This document shows positions 1 to 8,248 of a stretch of 64,000 bases of DNA, one piece after another. A program made the translations under genes and the position numbers. The notes under the pieces are model-generated. The model worked only from the letters and a program-made list of their open reading frames with translations, did no database searches and was not told where the DNA came from. The stretch comes from Lachnospiraceae bacterium (GTDB lineage Bacteria; Bacillota; Clostridia; Lachnospirales; Lachnospiraceae), in contig JAETTM010000004.1 of the NCBI GenBank assembly GCA_021769135.1, forward strand, positions 1 to 64,000, written 5' to 3'. Each line of letters starts with the position of its first letter. Position 1 is the first letter of the stretch.

Positions 1-28
1 AAATAAAATTTCAAGTATTTTGGGCAAT

Positions 29-50
29 AAAAAAAGCCTTATTTTAAGGC
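29..50 (-). terminator. Hairpin with adjacent A/T tract, terminator-like on the minus strand
   Basis: A perfect 6-bp stem, GCCTTA at 36-41 and TAAGGC at 45-50 with a TTT loop, is preceded on the plus strand by seven A residues. Read on the minus strand it is a stem followed by a T run, the form of an intrinsic terminator. No minus-strand gene lies to its right, so it may instead be the terminal hairpin of something inserted just left of the yggS remnant. The window edge prevents a decision. Confidence 0.4.
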
Positions 51-75
51 GGTTTCAAGGAGTTATATATAAAAT

Positions 76-324
76 TTGTTTCCAAAGAATATGGTGTTAA
101 CTTCTAAAGACGGGTATGTAGAAAACCCTGAAAAAAACAGAGAATACTTTAAAAGCTTGTATCAATTATCTGTTGACATATCTGGGAAAAACATTGATAA
201 TGTTAATATGGATGTTTTATCGATGGGTATGACCGGGGATTATGAGGTAGCCGTGGAAGAAGGGGCTACCTATGTTCGGGTGGGAACAGGCATATTTGGC
301 GAAAGGCGTTATGAAACGGTCTGA
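76..324 (+). pseudogene. yggS: 5'-truncated YggS/PLPBP-family PLP-homeostasis protein (C-terminal third)
   Basis: The 82 residues match the C-terminal part of YggS/YlmE proteins, which are about 220-230 residues long and bind pyridoxal phosphate. The family hallmarks LSMGMTGDYEVAVEEGAT and VRVGTGIFGER are intact near the end. The N-terminal two thirds, including the PLP lysine region, are absent. All three plus-strand frames upstream lack recognisable YggS sequence, and the gene's own frame has stops at 4, 28 and 70. Homology fades just before the VENPE segment. The only start is a TTG at 76 with no good ribosome binding site. Position directly before sepF is the usual Firmicutes place for yggS, so this is probably the original gene broken by a deletion or insertion rather than a short functional gene. 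Confidence 0.75.
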
Positions 325-353
325 CGGCCAGTTATAAGGAGATTGTATTAAGC

Positions 354-851
354 ATGGGAGTAATGGATAAGTTTTTGAACTACATGAAATTGAATGATGA
401 GGATGACGATTATTACGATGATGATTATTATGATGAACCGTCCGAAGCGAGGCAGCCGAAAAAAAGTGCGGCCGCAAAGGAAGAAATAATAGCGGCGGAA
501 GAGCCCGTGAAAAAGACTACGCCAAAGATAACGCCTATGACAAGACAACCCCGTAAGATGATAGGGGCAGGGATGGAAGTGTGCGTTATTAAGCCTACCA
601 CGGTGGAGGATGCCAGGGAGATTACAGAGACTTTGCTGGCCAACCGGACAGTAGTATTGAATTTGGAAGGGCTGGATGTGGAAATCGCACAACGTATTAT
701 AGATTTTACTTCAGGATCCTGTTTTGCAATCAGCGGGAATCTCCAGAAGATTTCCCATTACATATTTATCATTACGCCTGCAAGCGTGGATATTTCCGGA
801 GATTTCCAGGAACTGCTGTCAGGCGCTTTTGACGTATCCGTAAATAAATGA
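354..851 (+). CDS. sepF: Cell division protein SepF
   Basis: SepF is a membrane-associated FtsZ-binding protein that helps bundle FtsZ at the septum. The 165-residue length fits the family. It starts with a short amphipathic stretch (MGVMDKFLNYMKL) expected to touch the membrane, then a very acidic linker with DDDYYDDDYYDEP, then the conserved SepF/DUF552 core from about residue 75 (VCVIKPTTVEDAREI, VVLNLEGLD, IIDFTSGS). An AAGGAG-type site lies upstream of the ATG at 354. A second in-frame ATG four codons in is also possible. It follows the yggS remnant and is followed by a double hairpin that probably terminates transcription. Confidence 0.93.
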   Translation: MGVMDKFLNYMKLNDEDDDYYDDDYYDEPSEARQPKKSAAAKEEIIAAEEPVKKTTPKITPMTRQPRKMIGAGMEVCVIKPTTVEDAREITETLLANRTVVLNLEGLDVEIAQRIIDFTSGSCFAISGNLQKISHYIFIITPASVDISGDFQELLSGAFDVSVNK

Positions 852-860
852 GAATCGAAC

Positions 861-920
861 CGCCCTCCACAGGGCGGCGGACAACAACGAAAAACTTCCC
901 GGCCATGGGAAGCTTTTTTT
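861..920 (+). terminator. Tandem hairpins ending in an intrinsic terminator after sepF
   Basis: The first hairpin pairs CGCCCT (861-866) with AGGGCG (871-876). The second pairs CTTCCC (895-900) with GGGAAG (907-912) and is followed at once by C and seven T residues (913-920), a standard Rho-independent terminator. Both lie between the sepF stop and the aroB start, so aroB probably has its own promoter or depends on readthrough. Confidence 0.75.
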
Positions 921-982
921 CACCTTATAGGGTTCGGGCGTTAAAAGCCCTGCCTGGGGAAGGATATGATGGAGGTTTTTAT

Positions 983-2092
983 ATGGCTCAAAGACTAACG
1001 ATAAATTATGGCAAAAAACCGTGTTATGATATTGTTTTTGGACAGGACTTTATAGGGCTTGCCCCGGAACTGGAAGCATTGCATGCGGCGGAGCGCAGAA
1101 TATGCATAGTTACTGATTCCAATGTGGAAAAGCTGTATGCCGAGGAAATTTTGGGGCAGATAAAAGAGAAGTGCAGGAAAGCGGTGGTATTTTCTTTTCC
1201 TGCCGGGGAAGCCAACAAGACTTTGGATACGGTTAGGGGGTTATACGCTTTTCTGATAAAGGAGGGGTTTGACAGGAAAGACCTTTTGATCGCTTTAGGG
1301 GGAGGCGTCGTAGGGGATTTGACGGGATTTGCGGCTTCTACTTATTTGCGTGGCATTGACTTTATCCAGATACCGACCACTCTTTTAGCCCAGGCGGACA
1401 GCAGCATCGGCGGGAAGACCGGCGTGGATTTCGACGGCTATAAAAATATGGTAGGGGCTTTTTATATGCCAAAGCTGGTGTATATGAATGTTTCCGCGTT
1501 AAAAACATTGGAGGACAGGCAGTTCTTCTCCGGATTTGCGGAAATTATGAAGCATGGACTGATAAAAGACCATATTTTTTACGTATGGCTTTTGGAAAAT
1601 ATGTACGAAATATGCGAGCGCGATTCGGCCGTATTGGAAGAAATGGTGGTAAGAAGCAGCACCATAAAGAAGCTGGTAGTGGAAAAAGATCCTACGGAGC
1701 AGGGGGATAGGGCGCTTCTCAACTTCGGCCATACCATCGGGCATGCCATAGAAAAAGCTAAGAATTTTGAATTGTACCATGGGGAATGCGTGGCATTGGG
1801 CTGTGTGGCTGCGGCATATATTTCATGGAAACACGAACTTCTTACCATGGATGAATATTATGAAATCAGGGATATGTTCGTTCCTTTTAATCTGCCAATT
1901 TCCGTTGACGGCATCAGTCCGGAAAAAGTCCTGGAACTGACTAAGTCAGACAAAAAAATGAATGCCGGGCAAATTAAATTTATACTGCTGAAGAAAGTGG
2001 GGAAAGCGGTCATTGATATGACTGTTTCGGATGATGATATTTTAAATGCCATAAAGGAGATTTATTTTAGCGAAGAAGATTTGGCGGAATAG
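983..2092 (+). CDS. aroB: 3-dehydroquinate synthase
   Basis: AroB converts DAHP to 3-dehydroquinate, the second step of the shikimate pathway, using NAD and a divalent metal. The 369 residues carry the family NAD-binding and active-site block (GGGVVGDLTGF, IPTTLLAQADSSIGGKTG) and the metal-ligand histidines in NFGHTIGHAIE and YHGECVALG. The open frame reaches back to an ATG at 848 overlapping the sepF stop. The ATG at 983 is preferred because GGAGG at 971-975 precedes it at good spacing and the protein then begins where AroB homology begins. The extra 45 codons would be translated across the terminator hairpins and have no family counterpart. Confidence 0.95.
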   Translation: MAQRLTINYGKKPCYDIVFGQDFIGLAPELEALHAAERRICIVTDSNVEKLYAEEILGQIKEKCRKAVVFSFPAGEANKTLDTVRGLYAFLIKEGFDRKDLLIALGGGVVGDLTGFAASTYLRGIDFIQIPTTLLAQADSSIGGKTGVDFDGYKNMVGAFYMPKLVYMNVSALKTLEDRQFFSGFAEIMKHGLIKDHIFYVWLLENMYEICERDSAVLEEMVVRSSTIKKLVVEKDPTEQGDRALLNFGHTIGHAIEKAKNFELYHGECVALGCVAAAYISWKHELLTMDEYYEIRDMFVPFNLPISVDGISPEKVLELTKSDKKMNAGQIKFILLKKVGKAVIDMTVSDDDILNAIKEIYFSEEDLAE

Positions 2093-2141
2093 GAAGGCTG
2101 TTATACAACGTATCGGTTGCGGCATGGAAATGAGGATTGAA

Positions 2142-3050
2142 ATGGAATTTTGCTTTCAGGTCACGGAGGAGTGGGAAGACGAACGAATCGATAAGGCTTT
2201 ATTTGGCCTTATGGATTCCTTATCCCGCTCTTATATTCAAAAATTATTAAAGAATGAACAGATTATGGTGAACCAGGAAAAAGTGAAAGCAAATTACCGG
2301 TTAAGATGCGAGGATGAAATCAAAGTTGTGCTTCCCCCGGCTATGGAACCCGATATTCTGCCGGAAGATATCCCTTTGGATATCCTCTATGAAGATGACG
2401 ATGTGCTTGTGGTGAATAAGCCGAAGGGGATGGTAGTCCACCCTGCCGCCGGGCATTTCAGCGGCACATTGGTCAATGCGGTTATGTTCCATTGCCAGGG
2501 GAATTTGTCGGGTATAAACGGAGTGTTACGGCCAGGGATTGTTCACCGCATTGATAAGGATACTACGGGTTCCATTATTGTCTGTAAAAATGATTTTTCC
2601 CATAACAGCATTGCTGCCCAGCTGAAAGAGCATTCCATTATGCGTAAATATCATGCCATTTGCTATGGGGTTTTGAAAGAGGATGAAGGAACGGTTAGCG
2701 CTCCCATTGGCAGGCATCCCAAAGACAGGAAAAAGATGGCCGTCAACGAAAGAACTGGAAAAACGGCGGTCACCCATTATAAAGTCCTGCAAAGATTTTC
2801 CGGCTTCACCTATGTGGAATGCCGACTGGAAACGGGGCGTACGCACCAAATAAGGGTTCATCTGTCTCATATTGGGCATCCCCTGCTGGGGGATGAAGTC
2901 TATGCCGGAGGGAGGAAATCCCCCTTCCGCCTGGAAGGGCAGTGCCTTCATGCCAAAATCCTTGGGTTTACGCATCCCCGCAAAAGCATATATATCGAAA
3001 CGGACGCTCCCTTGCCGGGATATTTCAAGCATCTGCTGAATATTTTATGA
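2142..3050 (+). CDS. RluD-type 23S rRNA/tRNA pseudouridine synthase
   Basis: An RluA/RluD-family enzyme isomerising uridine to pseudouridine in structured RNA. It has an N-terminal S4 RNA-binding domain (about residues 10-70, DERIDKALFGLMDSLSRSYI) and a catalytic domain with VVNKPKGMVVHPA and HRIDKDTTGS, where the Asp is the catalytic residue, and the C-terminal RTHQIRVHLSHIGHPLLGD motif. Length of about 300 residues fits RluD. The start at 2142 has TGAGGA a few bases upstream. An in-frame ATG at 2124 adds six residues and is a less likely alternative. The target uridine cannot be assigned from sequence. A 50-base gap separates it from aroB, so the two may be cotranscribed. Confidence 0.9.
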   Translation: MEFCFQVTEEWEDERIDKALFGLMDSLSRSYIQKLLKNEQIMVNQEKVKANYRLRCEDEIKVVLPPAMEPDILPEDIPLDILYEDDDVLVVNKPKGMVVHPAAGHFSGTLVNAVMFHCQGNLSGINGVLRPGIVHRIDKDTTGSIIVCKNDFSHNSIAAQLKEHSIMRKYHAICYGVLKEDEGTVSAPIGRHPKDRKKMAVNERTGKTAVTHYKVLQRFSGFTYVECRLETGRTHQIRVHLSHIGHPLLGDEVYAGGRKSPFRLEGQCLHAKILGFTHPRKSIYIETDAPLPGYFKHLLNIL

Positions 3051-3115
3051 TATATTATGAATGGGGATATGGATAGGGCTGTATCAAGGGTTTAATATAT
3101 AAATGATATCTTTGG

Positions 3116-3144
3116 TTGAATTTTTAGGGTATTTTATATATAAT
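3116..3144 (+). promoter_or_regulatory. Sigma-A promoter for the cytidylate-kinase-like gene
   Basis: TTGAAT (3116-3121) and TATAAT (3139-3144) are separated by exactly 17 bases, within a very AT-rich 170-base gap upstream of the gene at 3224. Confidence 0.7.
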
Positions 3145-3223
3145 AAATATATATGGTATAAGCATGCAATGAATTTTATGCCGGAAATATTATATAAAGC
3201 AAAAATATAGAGGAGGGATTGCT

Positions 3224-3847
3224 ATGAATACAGTGATTACGATTGGCCGTCAATTTGGTTCTGCAGGAAGGGAAATTGGAGAGAAAGTAGCGGCACACTT
3301 TGGGATTAAATGTTTTAATAAGGAACTTCTGACCAGGGCAGCGAAGGAAAGCGGATTCTGTGAAGAAATGATACAGAACCATGATGAACGCCCTACCAAT
3401 TCTTTTCTTTATAATCTTGTAATGGATACTTATTCTTTTGGTTATAATGCATCTTCTTTCGTGGATATGCCTATCAGCCATAAGGTTTTTTTAGCCCAGT
3501 TCGATACCATTAAGAAAATAGCGGATGAAGGCCCCTGCGTTATCGTAGGGCGTTGTGCCGATTATGCGTTGAATGAATACAGCAATTGCGTCCATTTGTT
3601 CATCTATGGGGATTTGGATACAAAGGTAAGGCGTATTATGAAGCGGTATGACCTGACGGAATCTAAAGCAAAGGATATGATTGTCAAAAAGGACAAACAG
3701 CGCCAGAGTTACTATAACTATTATTCCTCAAAAAAATGGGGCAGGGCTGACAGCTATGATTTATGTATTAACAGCAGTGTCCTGGGAGTGGATGGAACTG
3801 TAAAATTGATTGTACAGTTTGTAGAAGATTTCGAGAATAAGAATTAA
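3224..3847 (+). CDS. Cytidylate kinase-like family protein
   Basis: A 207-residue P-loop nucleotide kinase-like protein of the cytidylate_kin2 family. It begins MNTVITIGRQFGSAGREIG, in which the GRQFGSAGREIG segment replaces the usual Walker A loop of cytidylate kinases, and has a central CVIVGRCADYAL block that is conserved in this family. AGAGGAGG lies just upstream of the ATG. The family is common in Clostridia and its physiological substrate is uncertain; true cytidylate kinase (Cmk) has a different sequence. A second member lies at 10640-11266 in this window. It is followed after about 33 bases by the HD-GYP gene. Confidence 0.82.
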   Translation: MNTVITIGRQFGSAGREIGEKVAAHFGIKCFNKELLTRAAKESGFCEEMIQNHDERPTNSFLYNLVMDTYSFGYNASSFVDMPISHKVFLAQFDTIKKIADEGPCVIVGRCADYALNEYSNCVHLFIYGDLDTKVRRIMKRYDLTESKAKDMIVKKDKQRQSYYNYYSSKKWGRADSYDLCINSSVLGVDGTVKLIVQFVEDFENKN

Positions 3848-3880
3848 GTTCCCGTTTAATGGCGAGAAAGGCTAAAGCTT

Positions 3881-4957
3881 ATGGCGTTTAGAGTACATAC
3901 GGACCGCCTTAGAAAAGGGATGGTTATAAAAAGCGATGTTTATACAAGAACCGGGGCAGTCCTCGTTCCCAATAATACTCCGGTAACGAAAGATGTAGTT
4001 GCTTTGCTGGCCAGGCATTTTATAGATTATGTCATGGCTGACTATCAATCAACGGCTTCCAGTCCAGATGATATTCCGTCCCCGGAATCCGTTCCGCAGG
4101 TAAGGCAACAGCAAATCGAAGAGTTTAAGGAGAATTTCCATATTGCGGAAACTACACTTTCCAATAATCTGATAGATGTGGTGGAAAAGGAGAAGGACTT
4201 GGACGTTCCGCTTCTCCTTAATATGTTGAATAATATTGTGGAAAACTCGGAAAATGAAGTTAACTTGTGTAATATGCTGTTTTCCATGAAAAAGAATGCG
4301 GAGGGCCTGTATACTCATTCCATCAATGTAGCGATTTGGGGACAGGTGCTGGCGAAATGGCTGAATCTTGAAAAAGAAGAGATTGATTTGGTGGGAACGG
4401 CGGGATTATTGCATGATATCGGCTTATTGAAGCTGACCGATAAAGCGGAGCTGCCTCCCCGCTTTACGTTTCATGCGGAAATGAAAGGCGGGCCATACGG
4501 CAAGCATAGCTTATTGGGCTATAATTTGATTAAGGATAAGAATATAGATATCAGTGTAAAGCAGGCGGTGCTGACCCATCATGAGCGTTTGGACGGCTCC
4601 GGTTTCCCTCTGAAAGTGAAGAATATTAATAAGATATCCAGGATTATCGCTATAGCAGATACGTACGATACCATGATTATGGAGGAAGAAGGGATTGCTC
4701 CCCGTTCCCCTTTTTGGCTTCTGAAGCATCTTGAGGATAACGGGTATCATAAATATGACTCCAATATGCTTATGACATTCATATCCCATGTGACGAATAA
4801 TTTTATCCGGCACAATGTCCGTTTAAGCAACGGAATGATTGGCCAGATTGTTTTGATTAATAAGTTCAATCTGACGCGCCCTCTGGTCCAGGTTGGAAAT
4901 AGTTTTATAGATTTGGCTGTGCGTAAGGATTTAGGCATTAATGAAATAATGAGTTGA
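3881..4957 (+). CDS. HD-GYP domain protein, probable cyclic-di-GMP phosphodiesterase
   Basis: HD-GYP proteins hydrolyse cyclic di-GMP and similar second messengers. The 358-residue protein has an N-terminal segment of about 60 residues beginning MAFRVHTDRLRKGMVIKSDV that resembles the N-terminal module often found on such proteins. The HD-GYP core has HSINVAIWG, LLHDIGLLKL, KHSLLGYNLI and the signature HHERLDGSGFP, so the metal ligands and the GYP-type motif (here GFP) are present. No transmembrane segment or receiver domain is visible, so it should be cytoplasmic. The input signal is unknown. Confidence 0.88.
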   Translation: MAFRVHTDRLRKGMVIKSDVYTRTGAVLVPNNTPVTKDVVALLARHFIDYVMADYQSTASSPDDIPSPESVPQVRQQQIEEFKENFHIAETTLSNNLIDVVEKEKDLDVPLLLNMLNNIVENSENEVNLCNMLFSMKKNAEGLYTHSINVAIWGQVLAKWLNLEKEEIDLVGTAGLLHDIGLLKLTDKAELPPRFTFHAEMKGGPYGKHSLLGYNLIKDKNIDISVKQAVLTHHERLDGSGFPLKVKNINKISRIIAIADTYDTMIMEEEGIAPRSPFWLLKHLEDNGYHKYDSNMLMTFISHVTNNFIRHNVRLSNGMIGQIVLINKFNLTRPLVQVGNSFIDLAVRKDLGINEIMS

Positions 4958-4982
4958 ACAAAGCGTATAACGAGAGAGATAT

Positions 4983-5020
4983 CTAACTATTCGCAAAAGA
5001 CAGCTTTAACGAATAGTTAG
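4983..5020. terminator. Long inverted repeat between convergent genes
   Basis: CTAACTATTCG (4983-4993) is perfectly repeated in inverse at 5010-5020. Inside it AAAG (4996-4999) can pair with CTTT (5004-5007). There is no strong T run on either side, but the position between the convergent HD-GYP gene and the small membrane-protein gene suggests a bidirectional terminator. Confidence 0.6.
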
Positions 5021-5040
5021 CGGCCGGAAAACTGAGGGCA

Positions 5041-5274
5041 CTATTTTTCCCGGTAGTCTTCGGAACTGTTATATTTGGTGATGTATTTGTTGTAGGTATC
5101 GCGTTTGGGCTGCGAATTTCGGATGTGATAACGGGTATGGGCTTGAGGTTTCAGATAACTATTATGGAATTTTTCCACAGAATTCATGGAATTTCCCCGT
5201 TTCCTTTTTACTTGCCGTATATATATTAAGAAATAAACTAATAAAAAAGCGATAATAAGTCCGAAAGCAATCAT
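5041..5274 (-). CDS. Small single-pass membrane protein of unknown function
   Basis: Not recognised. The 77-residue protein begins MIAFGLIIAFLLVYFLIYI, one hydrophobic segment, followed by a basic, polar, tyrosine-rich tail of about 55 residues with QVKRKRG and many Arg, Lys and Asn. AAAGGAGA stands just upstream of the ATG, which supports real translation. The tail would face the cytoplasm by the positive-inside rule. It is followed by the hairpin at 4983-5020 and preceded by dtd about 60 bases away, probably in one transcript. Confidence 0.7.
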   Translation of the reverse strand: MIAFGLIIAFLLVYFLIYIRQVKRKRGNSMNSVEKFHNSYLKPQAHTRYHIRNSQPKRDTYNKYITKYNSSEDYREK

Positions 5275-5334
5275 TGTTTTCTCCTTTCATTATGAGAATC
5301 TATTTTCAATTAATTTTTAGAGTTTCGCAATCGG

Positions 5335-5787
5335 CTAATGGATAATCTCATCGGAATCCAATATAATGGTGAATGGGCCGTCATTGATGAGGGAAACTTT
5401 CATGTCGGCACCGAATTCCCCATGCTGAGTGGCGGGTACTTGGCTTTGGCATTGGGCTAGGATGTATTCGTATAATTGATTGGCCATTTCAGGGGCACCG
5501 GCACGGGTAAAGGATGGGCGGTTCCCTTTTTTGCAGTCCGCATATAAGGTGAATTGTGAAATAATTAACAAGCTTCCGTTTACTGACTTTAAATCTAAAT
5601 TAGTTTTTCCGTTTTCATCTTCAAAAATCCGCAGGCCAATTATTTTTTTAACCATTTTGTCGGCAATTTCCTTTGTATCCGTATCGCAAATTCCAACAAA
5701 AACCAACAAGCCTTCCTCTATTTTCCCTATAGTTTCCTGCCCTACCGCCACTTCGGCGTTTTTAACCCGTTGAATTACAAATCGCAT
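5335..5787 (-). CDS. dtd: D-aminoacyl-tRNA deacylase
   Basis: Dtd hydrolyses D-amino acids wrongly attached to tRNA, and also glycine mischarged on tRNA-Ala. The 150 residues fit the family exactly. The two active-site motifs are present: SQFTLYAD with KKGNRPSF, and the C-terminal [11 protein letters not shown], which contains the cross-subunit Gly-Pro region. The start [13 protein letters not shown] is the standard N-terminus. The gene lies downstream of the permease gene, across a GC-rich palindromic element. Confidence 0.95.
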   Translation of the reverse strand: MRFVIQRVKNAEVAVGQETIGKIEEGLLVFVGICDTDTKEIADKMVKKIIGLRIFEDENGKTNLDLKSVNGSLLIISQFTLYADCKKGNRPSFTRAGAPEMANQLYEYILAQCQSQVPATQHGEFGADMKVSLINDGPFTIILDSDEIIH

Positions 5788-5805
5788 TTCTATGCTCCTT
5801 TATTC

Positions 5806-5930
5806 CCGCGAGCAATGAGACAAGTGCCGTGCTTGCACGAGCATTTGGCGAATGCCGCGAGGGTCAATACCCCGCTGCTCTGCAGCGCTGCAAATTTGAT
5901 GCCCTGTTGCTTGCAGCGGGGTTGTTGACT
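5806..5930. repeat. GC-rich intergenic palindromic element
   Basis: The gap between the permease stop and dtd is markedly more GC-rich than its surroundings. CCCCGCTGC (5870-5878) is inversely repeated at 5913-5921, and the similarity extends outward: GTCAATACCCC on the left against GGGGTTGTTGAC on the right, an imperfect arm of about 17 bases. A smaller inverted pair, GTGC-TTGCAC, lies at about 5827-5838. It looks like a mobile intergenic palindrome or processing element rather than a simple terminator, because no T run follows. Confidence 0.5.
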
Positions 5931-5944
5931 GGCGTTTCTGTCCT

Positions 5945-7336
5945 CTAATTGTCATCTTGCTCTTTGTTATGTTCCTCATTGGCACTATCCTCTTCTTTGC
6001 TGGTACGGAAAAACTGGTGGATAATGCTTTTATTTTTCCCCTGGCCTTTGTTCGGATTTGCTTCGGCCTGGGAATTGGCAAATCCTGTCCTGGTTTTTGT
6101 CTCATAAGGAATGAATTCCCCCTGTTCGATGGAACCCACGTTTAAATAATCCGCAGTGTCCGTAGGAAGCTCCTTTTGAATAAGAAGCTGATTGATTATT
6201 GCCTTAATGCCGGCATAAATAACGGCAAAAATGGGAACGCCCGCAATCATGCCCAGGATGCCAAACATCCCGCCGAACAAGGTAATGGAAAAAATTACCC
6301 AAAAACTGGACAAGCCCGTGGAATTGCCGAGGATTTTTGGCCCCAGCACATTGCCGTCAAATTGCTGCAAAACGAGAATAAAAATAATAAAATACAGGCA
6401 CTGCAAGGGATTTACCATCAAAATGAGCAGGGCGCTGGGAATTGCCCCCAGATATGGGCCGAAAAAGGGAATAATGTTCGTTATGCCCACAATAACGCTG
6501 ATTAAAATAGCATATGGTATGTCCATTAAGCTTATTCCGAAAAAACAGATGATTCCGATGATGATGGAGTCAATCACTTTTCCGACCATGAAACCGCTGA
6601 ATGTCCGGTGGGTGAAACGAACATCGGAGATAATTGCATTGGCGGCATCCGTTTCAAAAAGGGCATAGACAATTTTTTTGGACTGTCCTGCAAAAAGCTC
6701 CTTGCTGCCTAATATATATATGGAAATAACGAAGCCGATAATCAAATTCCAAAGCGTTTTTAGGAAGCCTAAGAAACTTAAGGATACATCTCTGATAAGC
6801 TCGTTCATTTTGGGAAGCAGATTCAGGTTAAGGAAATTGTTAAGCTCCACAGAATATTTATCCATCATCTCGATGACTGCGGCTTCAATATCCGGATTGT
6901 CCGCTAAAAGCTTTTGTACCCAAATGGTTAAGTTGCCTATATAAATAGGGAACTGGAGAATAATGCTTTGGATGCTGCGGATTAATTGCGGGATAATGGT
7001 CGCAAAAAAACTATAGATTAAAAAGGTGACTATAATTATCGTTATGAATATGGAAAGCATGCGGATTCTCTTTTTATTGCGGGAAGTAGGCTCCATATGG
7101 CATTTTTCGCAAAGAAGGGAAACCAACCGCTTCTCCACGCTGTTCAATATGGGCGTCATTAAATAGGATAAAATCAGACCATCCCATATTGGCATAGTAA
7201 TTGTAGCAAATGTATGAAACCCGTTGGAAATGCTTTCCTTATGGAATAATAAATAATAGAACAAAATACTGGCAGCGATTACTAAAAAGGCGGTAATGCC
7301 CCAGTGGATATATTTTTTGTCAATGCGGAATTTCAT
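5945..7336 (-). CDS. AI-2E family transporter (PerM/YtvI-like permease)
   Basis: A polytopic membrane protein of the AI-2E transporter family (PF01594), whose members export small molecules or act in ion/proton exchange. The name comes from TqsA and does not prove autoinducer transport. The 463 residues contain two N-terminal membrane helices (about 10-30 and 40-55), a pair around residues 75-100, a periplasmic loop region, and a C-terminal cluster including the conserved GxxxGIIPFFGP-type segment (here ITNIIPFFGPYLGAIP). The C-terminal 80 residues are hydrophilic and charged. The ATG lies in MKFRIDKKYIHWG. Confidence 0.85.
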   Translation of the reverse strand: MKFRIDKKYIHWGITAFLVIAASILFYYLLFHKESISNGFHTFATITMPIWDGLILSYLMTPILNSVEKRLVSLLCEKCHMEPTSRNKKRIRMLSIFITIIIVTFLIYSFFATIIPQLIRSIQSIILQFPIYIGNLTIWVQKLLADNPDIEAAVIEMMDKYSVELNNFLNLNLLPKMNELIRDVSLSFLGFLKTLWNLIIGFVISIYILGSKELFAGQSKKIVYALFETDAANAIISDVRFTHRTFSGFMVGKVIDSIIIGIICFFGISLMDIPYAILISVIVGITNIIPFFGPYLGAIPSALLILMVNPLQCLYFIIFILVLQQFDGNVLGPKILGNSTGLSSFWVIFSITLFGGMFGILGMIAGVPIFAVIYAGIKAIINQLLIQKELPTDTADYLNVGSIEQGEFIPYETKTRTGFANSQAEANPNKGQGKNKSIIHQFFRTSKEEDSANEEHNKEQDDN

Positions 7337-7411
7337 GGCCTTTGTGTTCTCCTTCTGTTTCCTGTTCGGTTTTCATGCATTATGCGATGCGCGGTTTTTA
7401 TCTATATTATT

Positions 7412-7420
7412 ATTATAACA
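7412..7420 (-). promoter_or_regulatory. Extended -10 promoter for the permease gene
   Basis: On the minus strand TGTTATAAT gives a perfect TATAAT with a TGn extension. No good -35 is visible at the right spacing, as is common for extended -10 promoters. It is about 75 bases upstream of the permease start. Confidence 0.5.
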
Positions 7421-7481
7421 TATTTTCCGGACAAGGATATGGTAAAACCGAAAGAATTTGATAGGAATTCTTTTTTAAAAA

Positions 7482-7490
7482 TGCTATAAT
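7482..7490 (+). promoter_or_regulatory. Extended -10 promoter for the TtcA-like gene
   Basis: TGCTATAAT is a perfect extended -10. The transcript should begin near 7497, which lies downstream of the ATG at 7493 and so argues for an internal translation start at 7532. A TTGATA at 7458-7463 is spaced too far (21 bases) to be a normal -35. Confidence 0.6.
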
Positions 7491-7531
7491 AGATGAGCAA
7501 GCAAGAAAATAACGGGAGAATGCGAAGAAGT

Positions 7532-8248
7532 ATGAAATTACAGCAGGTACTAAGCTATGTCAGAAAAGCGGCGGATGATTATCATATGATAGAGGAAGGC
7601 GATTATATTGCCATAGGTATATCGGGGGGAAAGGACAGCCTTACCCTTTTGTATGCCCTCCATGGCTTACAGCGCTTTTATCCGGCCCGCTTTAAGCTTT
7701 GCGCCATAACCGTGGATCTTGGCTTTCAGAATCTGGATTTGGAAGAAATAAAGGCGCTCACCCGCTTTTTGGGAATAGAATACCATATTGTACAGACAGA
7801 TATTGCCCAGATTATATTTGAAGACCGGAAGGAAACAAACCCTTGTTCCTTATGCGCGAAGATGAGGAAAGGCGCATTGAATGATGCCGTTAAACGGCTG
7901 GGGTGCAATAAAGTATCCTATGCCCATCATAAGGACGATGTGGTGGAAACGATGCTCATGTCTTTAATCTTTGAGGGGAGGTTCCACACCTTTTCGCCGG
8001 TTACCTATCTGGATCGGACTGGACTTACGGTAATAAGGCCTCTGCTGTATATGAATGAGGCGGATGTCATAGGCTTTGTGAATAAGCATCAGATTCCTGT
8101 AGTGAAAAGCCCATGCCCTGCCGACGGCAAGACAAAAAGGGAATATGTGAAAGGGCTTCTGAAACAGTTGAACCAGGAAAACCCAGGAGTGAAAGAAAGG
8201 ATGTTTACGGCAATCCGCAACAGCAACTTGAAAGGTTGGGAATTATAA
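7532..8248 (+). CDS. TtcA-like tRNA 2-thiocytidine biosynthesis protein
   Basis: A PP-loop ATP pyrophosphatase of the TtcA/TilS superfamily. TtcA thiolates cytidine 32 in some tRNAs using an iron-sulfur cluster. The P-loop motif is ISGGKDSLTLL. A CxxC pair in NPCSLCAKMRKGAL and a further Cys in KSPCPADGKTKREY match the cluster ligands of TtcA. AHHKDDVVETMLM is the second conserved motif. Start 7532 (MKLQQVLSYVRKA) is chosen because it begins where homologues begin and lies downstream of the likely transcription start; GGGAGA at 7514-7519 can serve it. The stop overlaps the ATG of the recombinase gene by one base. Confidence 0.85.
   Translation: MKLQQVLSYVRKAADDYHMIEEGDYIAIGISGGKDSLTLLYALHGLQRFYPARFKLCAITVDLGFQNLDLEEIKALTRFLGIEYHIVQTDIAQIIFEDRKETNPCSLCAKMRKGALNDAVKRLGCNKVSYAHHKDDVVETMLMSLIFEGRFHTFSPVTYLDRTGLTVIRPLLYMNEADVIGFVNKHQIPVVKSPCPADGKTKREYVKGLLKQLNQENPGVKERMFTAIRNSNLKGWEL

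Noticed and set aside
348-692. Minus-strand open frames over sepF and similar shadow frames throughout
   Set aside because: They are antisense to clear conserved genes, of low complexity (for example His- and Ile-rich runs opposite the acidic linker) and lack ribosome binding sites.
845-862. tRNA-like TPsiC-arm sequence on the minus strand after sepF
   Set aside because: Only the GGTTCGATTC stretch matches; no acceptor, D or anticodon arms could be drawn.
848-982. Long N-terminal extension of AroB from an ATG overlapping the sepF stop
   Set aside because: It would be translated through two terminator hairpins, has no homology and is preceded by no good site, while GGAGG stands before the ATG at 983.
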